The position numbers and the translations under genes were made by a program. Below, in pieces: positions 1-6,503 of a stretch of DNA of 22,116 bases; position 1 is the stretch's first letter, and each line of letters begins with the position of its first letter. This stretch comes from CAZPMO01 sp964587515 (lineage in GTDB: Bacteria; Pseudomonadota; Alphaproteobacteria; MPNO01), in NCBI GenBank assembly GCA_964587515.1, contig CAZPMO010000072.1, positions 1-22,116 on the forward strand, given 5' to 3'. The notes under the pieces are model-generated. The model was not told where the DNA came from. It searched no databases and saw only the letters and a program-made list of their open reading frames with translations.

Positions 1-963
1 TCGGAATCAATGCTTGGCCGCGTCGCGCTGCCGGAAATGCTGAAACGCAATTATGCGCCGACGCTGGCCAGCGGCAGCATCGCGGCCGGCGGCACGCTGG
101 GGATGCTGATCCCGCTATCGGTGATCATGGTGATCTATGCGTTCCTGGCCGAGCAGTTCGTGATCACCTTGTTCATCGCCGCCCTTATTCCCGGGCTGAT
201 CGCGGTGGCGTTTCATTTCATCGCGATCGGCATCGTGGTGCGGATCAATCCGGAGGCGGGACCGGCCGGCGATCGCATGAACTGGTCCGAACGCTGGACG
301 GTGTTGCGACAGAGTTGGGGCGTGATTCTGCTTCTGGTGGCGGTGATCGGCGGCATCTACGGCGGTGTTTTCACCGTCTCGGAAGCCGCCTCGCTGGGCG
401 CCGGGCTGGCCTTCATCTTTACCGTCGGGCGCGGCAAGCTGACGGCCGAGTCCTTCTGGCTGGTGCTGAAGGAAACCGCGTCCAACACGGCGATGATCTA
501 TCTGATCATTTCGGGCGCATCCATTTTCACCTATTTCATCACCACCACCAAGATGCCCGCCGCGCTGGTGACCTCGATCACCGCCATGGAGCTTCCGCGC
601 CTGGTGATCATCGGCATTTTGATGATCGTCTATCTGATCCTCGGCAGCATCTTCGATACCATCGCCGCCATGGTGATCACCATGCCGTTCGTCTACCCGC
701 TGGTCACCGGCATCGGCTACGATCCCATCTGGTGGGGCATCGTGCTGGTGATGGTGATCGAGATCGGCATGATCACGCCGCCCATTGGAATGAACGTGTT
801 CGTGCTGTTCGGGGTCGCCGAGACGATTCCGCTGAAGACCATCTTCACCGGCATCATTCCGTTCCTGATCGCCGATCTGTTCCGCCTTGCGATCATCATC
901 CTGTTCCCCATCATCGCCCTGTGGCTGCCGCTGGCGCTCGGCATGGCGATGGGCGACAGTTAG
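1..963 (+). CDS. TRAP transporter large permease, DctM type (5' partial)
   Basis: This is the C-terminal part of the large membrane subunit of a tripartite ATP-independent periplasmic (TRAP) transporter, which imports carboxylates or similar organic acids using an ion gradient and a periplasmic binding protein. The frame is open from the first base (the residues before the internal Met at base 10 continue it), so the true start lies upstream. The visible 320 or so residues are strongly hydrophobic with about eight membrane segments. They include the family-typical stretch ITPPIGMNVFVLFGVA near the end, and a GRVALPEMLKRNY stretch near the left edge like the conserved loop of DctM proteins. 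TAG at 961-963 ends the gene, 4 bp before the next gene, so the two probably form an operon. The substrate cannot be read from this subunit. The small permease and binding protein are expected to the left but are not in the window. Confidence 0.93.
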   Translation, partial: SESMLGRVALPEMLKRNYAPTLASGSIAAGGTLGMLIPLSVIMVIYAFLAEQFVITLFIAALIPGLIAVAFHFIAIGIVVRINPEAGPAGDRMNWSERWTVLRQSWGVILLLVAVIGGIYGGVFTVSEAASLGAGLAFIFTVGRGKLTAESFWLVLKETASNTAMIYLIISGASIFTYFITTTKMPAALVTSITAMELPRLVIIGILMIVYLILGSIFDTIAAMVITMPFVYPLVTGIGYDPIWWGIVLVMVIEIGMITPPIGMNVFVLFGVAETIPLKTIFTGIIPFLIADLFRLAIIILFPIIALWLPLALGMAMGDS

Positions 964-967
964 CGGG

Positions 968-1735
968 ATGAACCCGGGAACCGGGCTCGAATACGCCCCG
1001 CGCGGTCTGATCGGCGGATTGACGGCGCAGGGCAATACCACCGTCGAGCCGGAGCTTTCGATGCTGTGGCCACCGGGATACGCGATGATCACCGCGCGTC
1101 TCTTCTCTCCGCACGATTCGATAACGGAACGGCACCGCGATTACTGGACAATCATCGAGCCGACCCTCGACCGGTTTGCGAACGCGCCGCTTTCGGCCGC
1201 CGTGCTCGGCGTTACCGGCATGTCCTATCTGGCGGGCAAGGACGAGGAAGATCGGCAGGTAGCAGGGATCGAAGACGCCAGGGGATATCCGTTCGTGACC
1301 TGCGCGCGCGCCATCACCGACGCGCTTCGCGCGCTCGGCGCGGAACGGATCGGGTTGGTTTCGCCCTATCCGGCGGACATGACCGAGGCCAGCACCGCCT
1401 ACTGGTCGAGCCGGGGATTCACGGTCGCGCAAATCTCCGGCCCATCCGCCGCCGAAAGTACATTTCATCCGATCTACGGCATCACAGCTTCGTCGGCGCA
1501 TGACGCCTTGAGCCGACTCCGCGACAGTCCGTTGGACGCGATCGTCATGCTCGGCACCGGCATGCCGACGCTGGCCCCGATCGCCAAGGCCGCGGGCTGG
1601 GACGGCCCGCCGGTCATGTCGAGCGTGCTCTGCCTCGCCTGGCGGGCGATTCTCGCGATCGAAGGCGAGGCGCCCAGCGCGGCGAACGTGATGCGCTGGA
1701 TCAACGGGACGGACTGGACACCATTGCGTCCATGA
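968..1735 (+). CDS. Asp/Glu racemase / maleate isomerase-fold protein lacking the usual catalytic cysteines
   Basis: This 255-residue protein resembles the maleate cis-trans isomerase / arylmalonate decarboxylase branch of the Asp/Glu racemase superfamily. The supporting stretches are an early PELSMLWPPG, LGVTGMSYLAG at residues 80-90, ITDALRALGAERIGLVSPY at 116-134 and AIVMLGTGMPTLAPIA at 191-206. In characterised relatives a Cys sits in each of two half-sites (pattern CTS/CTG followed by S-F/Y, and SCGG-x-x-TL). Here, by eye alignment, those positions are Val82 and Gly196, so the two-cysteine acid/base pair seems absent. The start at ATG 968 is 4 bp after the transporter stop. An in-frame upstream start at 887 would lie inside the transporter gene and reads as a shadow. 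The pairing with a TRAP permease suggests a role in uptake and conversion of a dicarboxylic or malonate-type acid, which is an inference. It could also be a non-catalytic or differently acting member. Confidence 0.82.
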   Translation: MNPGTGLEYAPRGLIGGLTAQGNTTVEPELSMLWPPGYAMITARLFSPHDSITERHRDYWTIIEPTLDRFANAPLSAAVLGVTGMSYLAGKDEEDRQVAGIEDARGYPFVTCARAITDALRALGAERIGLVSPYPADMTEASTAYWSSRGFTVAQISGPSAAESTFHPIYGITASSAHDALSRLRDSPLDAIVMLGTGMPTLAPIAKAAGWDGPPVMSSVLCLAWRAILAIEGEAPSAANVMRWINGTDWTPLRP

Positions 1736-1746
1736 CCGCCGACGGG

Positions 1747-1790
1747 CCTGATCGCGCGAAAGGGGTGATCCAAAATCCATCGCGATCAGG
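1747..1790. repeat. 10-bp perfect inverted repeat after the TRAP/racemase operon
   Basis: The arms CCTGATCGCG (1747-1756) and CGCGATCAGG (1781-1790) are exact reverse complements separated by 24 bases. The dyad begins 11 bases after the racemase-family stop codon. The right arm is followed by TTGG and not by a T run, so a classical intrinsic terminator is not supported. It could stabilise the 3' end of the mRNA or be a protein-binding site. Confidence 0.5.
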
Positions 1791-1807
1791 TTGGCGCGAT
1801 ATTCGGG

Positions 1808-1822
1808 CGGACCGTTGGTCCG
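1808..1822. repeat. Short hairpin CGGACC-GTT-GGTCCG
   Basis: A perfect 6-bp stem with a 3-base loop, 17 bases downstream of the preceding 10-bp dyad. Together the two form a tandem structured region at the end of the TRAP/racemase operon. No T tract follows, so a terminator role is possible but unproven. Confidence 0.4.
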
Positions 1823-1852
1823 GACGGCCGATCTCTTAAGAACGGTAAATGG

Positions 1853-1887
1853 TGAATTCAGGCGTTTTGTGCCAGTATATGAATTCA
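1853..1887. repeat. Two copies of palindrome TGAATTCA, 27 bp apart
   Basis: TGAATTCA at 1853-1860 recurs at 1880-1887. Each copy is its own reverse complement. The spacing is 27 bases from start to start, between two and three helical turns. They lie inside the decayed C-terminal remnant of the solute-binding gene, so they may be coincidental. Confidence 0.35.
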
Positions 1888-2402
1888 TGATGTCGACACC
1901 AGAAAGCGCCCATGTCACGGCACTGATCGTGGCGGTTCGCCGACGACTTTCAGCCGGTCTTCATAACCGGCTTCCGTCGCCATTTTCCAGGCCGGGGAAT
2001 TCGGATAGATCAGCGCATCGATACGCCCGGAAAAAAAGGGCGAACACGGCCTGCTCGAAGCTGGCAAAGCTCGTAACATTCACGCCCTTCATTTTCTTGG
2101 CAATTTTCAGCCCGATATTGACTTCGACCGCGCCCACATTCCGTCCGACCAGGTCGTTGACGCCATTGATTCCAGAGGTGTTCTTTCGGGTAAAAATGGA
2201 AATCGCCAGCGTTTCAACCGGGATCGTATAATTCAGAAATGACTCCCGTCCCTTGGTCGCGCCGACATTCGGGATCAGGTCGGCCTCGCCGGATCGAACG
2301 GTGCGAAAAACCTCGGCCCAGGAGTCCTTGACCTTGTAGACAACGGAAATCCCGGCTTGCCGGGCGATTTCCTCCATTATCTCGATGGCGAATCCGGCGG
2401 GA

Positions 2403-2452
2403 TTTCCATTGTTGTCGAGCTGATAAGCTTTCCATTGTTGTCGAGCTGATAA
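2403..2452. repeat. 24-bp direct tandem duplication, period 26
   Basis: A 24-base segment starting TTTCCATTGTTGTCGAGC occurs at 2403-2426 and again at 2429-2452, with two bases (GC) between the copies. Deleting one period gives an uninterrupted solute-binding reading frame on the minus strand, so the duplication is the event that broke the gene. Confidence 0.9.
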
Positions 2453-2620
2453 TAAGGCGGGAAGGATTCGGGAATAGCCGCGACAACTTCCTTGGCATTT
2501 GCCCCACCGACGGGCGAATGAACCAGGATTGCGAAAACGATGGGAACCCACGTGAACCATTTCGGAACGCGTTGGAGGTTGGTGGCGCCGGGTTTCGAGG
2601 TTGCTGTGACGGTGCGTGTT

Positions 2621-2645
2621 NNNNNNNNNNNNNNNNNNNNNNNNN
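2621..2645. other. Assembly gap (25 N)
   Basis: Twenty-five undetermined bases fall between the putative start region of the broken solute-binding gene and its membrane/signal segment. The true gap length is unknown, so the frame across it cannot be judged. Confidence 0.98.
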
Positions 2646-2690
2646 GATCGAGGTGGCCGACTTTAATATGCCGAATCCCTGGAAAACCAT

Positions 2691-2914
2691 TTTTGTCTCC
2701 GGGTTAGTGGCGACTAGTATTTTAGTCATGAGGCGTTGTTTATAGATATGTATGTTTTTTAAATAGTCAAATATAGTCTATCAATTTATCGTTGCGGCTC
2801 GACATTCATTTGGTTGGGCGGGTCGCGGGCGCAACGTCGGTTTTTCGCCACCACACGATTGGCGCCCGCGTAAGTGCGAGTTTTGAAAATTTCAAAATAT
2901 TCGATGGGGAAAGC
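2691..2914. other. AT-rich non-coding stretch between pseudogene and tRNA
   Basis: No credible gene is seen. The part from about 2700 to 2800 is markedly AT-rich against the GC-rich background. It carries several TAGTC motifs: GACTA-GTATTT-TAGTC as an inverted repeat at 2712-2727, and ATAGTC twice around 2763-2778. Nearer the tRNA, TTTTGAAA-A-TTTCAAAA at 2881-2897 is a perfect dyad. On the minus strand this is the upstream region of the broken solute-binding gene and the downstream region of the tRNA. Confidence 0.6.
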
Positions 2915-2988
2915 TGGCTGGGGGACCTGGATTCGAACCAGGACTAAGCGGGTCAGAGCCGCTCGTTCTACCGTTAAACTATCCCCCA
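2915..2988 (-). tRNA. tRNA-Gln (anticodon CTG)
   Basis: The minus strand folds into a complete 74-nt tRNA with an encoded CCA end. The acceptor arms TGGGGGA and TCCCCCA pair fully, followed by discriminator G and CCA. The anticodon stem AGCGG/CCGCT encloses the 7-base loop CTCTGAC, giving anticodon CTG, which reads the glutamine codon CAG. The T arm contains GGTTCGAATCC. Its 3' end faces the decayed region to the left. No clear promoter is seen in the 200 bases between it and the divergent ppx gene. Confidence 0.96.
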
Positions 2989-3146
2989 GCAGAGGGCGGA
3001 CGGCCCCAATATGACCGATCCGACCGGGGTTATAAAACATCTGGGAGTGGAAATCAGCGTAAAATGTACGTCCGCGCGTTTCATGTTTCGCGGTCGCGGG
3101 TTTTTGGTTTACCATTATCTCTTCCCCTCGCCGACGGGGGATTGAA

Positions 3147-3175
3147 TTGTCGTGGCGTCAGACCGCGCATTGAAT
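3147..3175 (+). promoter_or_regulatory. Candidate sigma70 promoter for ppx
   Basis: TTGTCG (3147-3152) and TTGAAT (3170-3175) are separated by 17 bases, each matching four of six consensus positions. Transcription would begin just before the AGGAGG ribosome-binding site at 3181-3186. This is a moderate match only. Confidence 0.35.
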
Positions 3176-3191
3176 AATAGAGGAGGCGACC

Positions 3192-4250
3192 GTGCCGGGG
3201 CGGCAGAGCGGATCACATCAGCCCCGTTATCCCCGGGCCCAGGCCGGCGCGAAACGCGGGCGGCGTGGTGCCGGCGAAACGCTGGCCGCGCTCGATCTCG
3301 GGACCAATAATTGCCGGTTGCTGATCGCTCGCCCGACGAGCGACGGTTTTCACGTGATCGCCGGGTTCTCGCGCATCGTCCGGCTCGGTGAGGGGGTCGG
3401 CGAGTCGCGGCGACTGTCCGAGGACGCGATGGCGCGCGCCGTCGAGGCGTTGGAGGTCTGCGCCGACAAGGTGCGCCGCCTTCGCGTGACGCGCGCGCGG
3501 TACGTCGCCACCGAGGCCGCGCGGAGCGCGGGAAACAGCAGCGAATTCGTCGATCGTGTGCGCCGCGACACCGGTATCGAGCTTGAGGTGTTGTCGTCGC
3601 GCGAGGAAGCGGAGCTGACCATGAACGGTTGCCGGCCGCTGCTCGATCCGGCGATCCGGCATGCGCTGGTTTTCGATGTCGGCGGCGGCAGCGCCGAACT
3701 GATCTGGCTGCGGCTCGACGAGGATGGCGGCCAGGAGATTCTCGGCTGGACATCGCTGCCCTGCGGCGTGGTGAGTATCACCGAACGTCACGGCAGCCTG
3801 GAATTCTCGCCGGAGGCCTATGCCGCGCTGATCGCCGAGATCGAGGAATTGCTGCGCCCGTTCGAGGAAAGTTACGGGATCCGCGCCGCCTTCGAGGCGG
3901 GGAACGCGCAGATGCTTGGCACCGCCGGCACCGTGACCACCATCGCCGGCGTCAATATGGGACTCAAACGCTATAACCGCGCGCTGGTCGATGGCTCCTA
4001 TCTCGAATTCGACGTCGTTCACGCCATCGCCGGCAAGCTTGCCGCATCGACCTACGACGAACGCGCGGCGCATCCATCGATCGGGTATAACCGGGCCGAC
4101 CTGGTGGTCGCCGGTTGCGCGGTGCTCGAAGCGGTTTGCCGCACCTGGCCGGCGGGCGGCATGCGCGTCGCCGACCGCGGCGTCCGTGAAGGCATCCTGT
4201 TCGGCATGGTCGGGTCCAACGGGCGGAGCCGCGCGGATGCCGCGGAGTAA
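3192..4250 (+). CDS. ppx: Ppx/GppA family phosphatase (exopolyphosphatase / pppGpp phosphohydrolase)
   Basis: This 352-residue protein belongs to the ASKHA-fold Ppx/GppA family, which hydrolyses terminal phosphates of polyphosphate or converts pppGpp to ppGpp; the sequence alone does not say which. Visible motifs are the N-terminal phosphate loop LAALDLGTNNCRLLIA (near residues 30-45), the second loop FDVGGGSAELIW (about 158-169) and GTAGTVTTIAGV (about 243-254). It is near 350 residues, so it has the phosphatase core only and lacks the long HD-like C-terminal domain of E. coli Ppx. The start is GTG at 3192, supported by AGGAGG five bases upstream. The first 30 residues are basic and poorly conserved. 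Its last codons overlap the start of rlmE, so the two are translated from one mRNA. In alphaproteobacteria ppx commonly precedes rlmE, as here. Confidence 0.92.
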   Translation: MPGRQSGSHQPRYPRAQAGAKRGRRGAGETLAALDLGTNNCRLLIARPTSDGFHVIAGFSRIVRLGEGVGESRRLSEDAMARAVEALEVCADKVRRLRVTRARYVATEAARSAGNSSEFVDRVRRDTGIELEVLSSREEAELTMNGCRPLLDPAIRHALVFDVGGGSAELIWLRLDEDGGQEILGWTSLPCGVVSITERHGSLEFSPEAYAALIAEIEELLRPFEESYGIRAAFEAGNAQMLGTAGTVTTIAGVNMGLKRYNRALVDGSYLEFDVVHAIAGKLAASTYDERAAHPSIGYNRADLVVAGCAVLEAVCRTWPAGGMRVADRGVREGILFGMVGSNGRSRADAAE

Positions 4251-4965
4251 GGGCGGGCGCGGAAAGCCCGGCCGCACGCCGTCCCGCCCTTCCGGCCGCC
4301 AGCTTCATACCAAGGTCAAAACCGCCAAGGGCCGCAAGAAATTATCGGTGCGCTGGCTGCAACGCCAGCTCAATGATCCCTATGTGGTCGAGGCGGCGCG
4401 GCACGGTTACCGGGCGCGCGCCGCCTGGAAGCTTGCCCAGATCGACGACCGGCATCGGATCCTGAAGCCGGGCCAGCGCGTCATCGATCTCGGCGCGGCG
4501 CCCGGCGGTTGGACCCAGGTCGCGGTCGAGCGCGCGCGGCCCGCCGATGGCGGCTGCGTGATCGCCGTCGATCTGGTCGAGATGGACCCGGTGCCGGAGG
4601 CGGGGACATTGACGCTGGATGTCCACGACGAAGACAGCGCGGCGCGGCTGACGGCGGCGCTGGGCGGCCCGGCCGATGTGCTGCTGAGCGATATGGCCGC
4701 GCCGGCGACCGGGCACCGCGGCACCGATCGGGTGCGCGCCGAGGGCCTGTGCGAGATCGCGCATGCGTTGGCCCGGGAGGTGCTGGCGCCGGGCGGCGCG
4801 CTGGTGATGAAGGCGTTTCATGGCGGCGGCGAGGCGGCGCTGATGACGGCGTTGAAACAGGATTTCGCGCGCGTGCGCACCGCAAAGCCGGAGGCGAGCC
4901 GCGCCGACTCGGCCGAAACCTATATCATCGCGACAGGGTTTCGCGGTACGGATTCTGCTCCGTAA
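4237..4965 (+). CDS. rlmE: 23S rRNA (uridine-2'-O-)-methyltransferase RlmE (FtsJ/RrmJ)
   Basis: This enzyme transfers a methyl group from S-adenosylmethionine to the 2'-OH of U2552 in the A loop of 23S rRNA in the large subunit. The 242-residue product shows the family's catalytic tetrad K-D-K-E at K65 (in RAAWKL), D152 (LLSDMAAP), K192 (LVMKAFHG) and E227 (SAETYI). The SAM-binding loop VIDLGAAPGGW lies at 82-92. A basic N-terminal extension of about 45 residues (GGRGKPGRTPSRPSGRQ) precedes the core, as in many alphaproteobacterial versions. I chose ATG 4237, which overlaps the ppx stop (4248-4250) in a different frame. The open frame extends further upstream, but only inside ppx and without homology. 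Confidence 0.94.
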   Translation: MPRSKGGRGKPGRTPSRPSGRQLHTKVKTAKGRKKLSVRWLQRQLNDPYVVEAARHGYRARAAWKLAQIDDRHRILKPGQRVIDLGAAPGGWTQVAVERARPADGGCVIAVDLVEMDPVPEAGTLTLDVHDEDSAARLTAALGGPADVLLSDMAAPATGHRGTDRVRAEGLCEIAHALAREVLAPGGALVMKAFHGGGEAALMTALKQDFARVRTAKPEASRADSAETYIIATGFRGTDSAP

Positions 4966-4978
4966 CGCCCGCATTCGC

Positions 4979-5007
4979 TTGGGATTCGGCGATGCCTTCT
5001 GTATGAT
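4979..5007 (+). promoter_or_regulatory. Sigma70-type promoter upstream of guaB
   Basis: TTGGGA (4979-4984; four of six) and TATGAT (5002-5007; five of six) are separated by exactly 17 bases. They lie between the rlmE stop and the guaB start. The predicted leader is about 25 nt and contains the CCGGAGG ribosome-binding site just before ATG 5038. This is the best promoter match in the window and would let guaB and guaA be transcribed independently of ppx-rlmE. Confidence 0.6.
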
Positions 5008-5037
5008 GCGACGCCAACGGATTTACCCGGAGGCTTC

Positions 5038-6498
5038 ATGGACATACTCGAGGCGCTTACTTTCGACGATGTCCTTCTCGTGCCCGCCGCATCCTCCGTC
5101 CTGCCCTCGGATGCCGATACCAAGACACGCCTGACCCGTTCCATAGAACTCGGCATACCGCTGGTTTCCGCGGCCATGGACACGGTGACCGAAAGCGGTC
5201 TCGCCATCGCCATGGCGCAGGCCGGCGGCATGGGTGTGATCCACAAGAACCTGGACATCGAGCGCCAGGCGGAGGAAGTCCGCCAGGTCAAGAAGTTCGA
5301 ATCCGGCATGGTCGTCAACCCGGTCACGATCGGTCCGGACCAGACGCTGGCCGATGCGCTTAAGCTTATGGCCGACCATCGGATTTCCGGTATTCCCGTG
5401 GTCGAGACCGGCGGCAAGCTGGTGGGGGTACTGACCAACCGGGACGTCCGTTTCGCGACCGACCCAACCCAGAGCGTCCGGGAACTGATGACGCACGAGA
5501 ACCTGGTGACCGTGCGCGAGGGCGTCGACATGGCGGAGGCCATGCGGCTCCTTCACCAGCATCGCATCGAAAAGTTGCTGGTGGTCGACGAATCCTATCG
5601 ATGCATCGGGCTGATCACTGTCAAGGATATCGAGAAGGCGAAGCTCCATCCCGACGCCTGCAAGGACGACAAGGGCCGGTTGCGGGTCGCCGCCGCGACC
5701 GGGGTGGGCGACGCGGGCCGCGCCCGCGCCGAAGCGCTGATCGACGCCGAGGCCGATGTGGTCGTGGTCGACACCGCGCATGGCCATTCGCAGGGCGTGG
5801 TGGGATCGGTCGGCGAAATCAAGCGGCTGTCCAACCGGACCCAGGTGATCGCTGGCAACGTGGCGACCCCGGATGGCGCGAAGGCGCTGATCGACGCCGG
5901 CGCCGACGCGATCAAAATCGGCATCGGCCCCGGTTCGATTTGCACCACCCGCATGATCGCCGGGGTCGGCGTGCCGCAATTCTCGGCGGTGCTCGAAAGC
6001 GCCGAGGCCTGCCACGAGGCGGGCGTGCCGGCGATCGCCGATGGCGGCATCAAATATTCCGGCGACCTCGCCAAGGCCATTGCCGCGGGCGCCGACTGCG
6101 CCATGATCGGCTCGCTGCTGGCCGGCACCGATGAAAGCCCGGGCGAGGTATTTCTTTACCAGGGCCGGTCCTACAAGGCCTATCGCGGCATGGGCTCGAT
6201 CGGCGCCATGGCGCGCGGGTCCGCCGATCGGTATTTCCAGCAGGAGGTCTCCGATACGCTGAAGCTGGTGCCCGAGGGCATTGAGGGGCGCGTACCCTAT
6301 AAGGGGCCGGTCGAGGCCATCATTCAGCAACTCGTAGGCGGCTTGCGGGCCTCTATGGGCTATACCGGCAATGGAACCATCAACGATATGCAGGGGAATT
6401 GCCGGTTCCGCCGCACCACTTCCGCCGGGCTGCGCGAGAGCCATGTCCATGATGTCGGCATCATGCGCGAGGCCCCCAACTACCGTCAGCCGGACTAG
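5038..6498 (+). CDS. guaB: IMP dehydrogenase GuaB
   Basis: GuaB oxidises IMP to XMP with NAD+, the first committed step of GMP synthesis, in the cytoplasm. The 486-residue product has the standard length and layout: N-terminal barrel part with FDDVLLVPAASSVLPSDAD, two CBS domains at roughly 95-205 (MVVNPVTIGPDQTLADAL; ELMTHENLVTVREGVDMAEA), then the remaining barrel with VVVDTAHGHS, KIGIGPGSICTTR carrying catalytic Cys302, the flap GMGSIGAM, and the C-terminal GLRASMGYTGNGTINDM. ATG 5038 has GGAGG close upstream. The gene is followed after only 5 bp by a GNAT gene and then by guaA, so the XMP-to-GMP enzyme is probably co-transcribed. The CBS pair suggests nucleotide feedback, as known for the family. 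Confidence 0.98.
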   Translation: MDILEALTFDDVLLVPAASSVLPSDADTKTRLTRSIELGIPLVSAAMDTVTESGLAIAMAQAGGMGVIHKNLDIERQAEEVRQVKKFESGMVVNPVTIGPDQTLADALKLMADHRISGIPVVETGGKLVGVLTNRDVRFATDPTQSVRELMTHENLVTVREGVDMAEAMRLLHQHRIEKLLVVDESYRCIGLITVKDIEKAKLHPDACKDDKGRLRVAAATGVGDAGRARAEALIDAEADVVVVDTAHGHSQGVVGSVGEIKRLSNRTQVIAGNVATPDGAKALIDAGADAIKIGIGPGSICTTRMIAGVGVPQFSAVLESAEACHEAGVPAIADGGIKYSGDLAKAIAAGADCAMIGSLLAGTDESPGEVFLYQGRSYKAYRGMGSIGAMARGSADRYFQQEVSDTLKLVPEGIEGRVPYKGPVEAIIQQLVGGLRASMGYTGNGTINDMQGNCRFRRTTSAGLRESHVHDVGIMREAPNYRQPD

Positions 6499-6503
6499 GT
6501 TTC

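Larger units (their letters stand above)
1836..2690 (-). pseudogene. Broken periplasmic amino-acid-type solute-binding domain (SBP_bac_3 family)
   Basis: Read on the minus strand and corrected for two shifts, the sequence gives a bacterial extracellular solute-binding protein family 3 domain. ATG at 2690 is preceded by a GGAG box 6 bases away. After an assembly gap come a hydrophobic segment (WFTWVPIVFAILV), then AIPESFPPYYQLDNNGNPAG, FAIEIMEEIARQAGI, a GEADLIPNVGATKGRESF stretch typical of the family, and VFALFSGRIDALIYPNSPAW. Lesion 1 is a direct repeat of period 26 at 2403-2452, which is not divisible by three and shifts the frame; removing one copy restores YYQLDNNGNPAG. Lesion 2 is a run of seven A at 2031-2037, where six would keep the frame. 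After VVGEPP a TGA at 1915-1917 ends the corrected frame. A stretch EFIYWHKTPEFTIYRS ending at 1836 looks like a remnant of the usual C terminus, with material missing between (tentative). The original may have been a sensor (kinase or GGDEF/EAL) input domain. Base-calling error could explain the A run but not the duplication as easily. Confidence 0.75.

Noticed and set aside
911..1918. Minus-strand open frame (335 codons) across the racemase-family gene
   Set aside because: Shadow of the plus-strand gene. Its upstream end covers the decayed SBP remnant but shows no family motif of its own.
1791..2231. Plus-strand open frame of 146 codons
   Set aside because: It lies antisense to the solute-binding pseudogene, whose family motifs are clear on the minus strand.
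2915..2988. tRNA-Gln as an att site with a duplicated 3' end in the window
   Set aside because: No second copy of the T-arm/acceptor segment was seen elsewhere in the window, and no integrase is present.
2786..3115. Minus-strand open frame of 109 codons across the tRNA
   Set aside because: It overlaps the full tRNA-Gln gene and has no recognisable protein features.
5023..6450. Long minus-strand open frame (475 codons) opposite guaB
   Set aside because: It is the antisense shadow of a GC-rich conserved gene, rich in His/Arg/Gly/Asp with no recognisable domain. The plus strand is clearly guaB.
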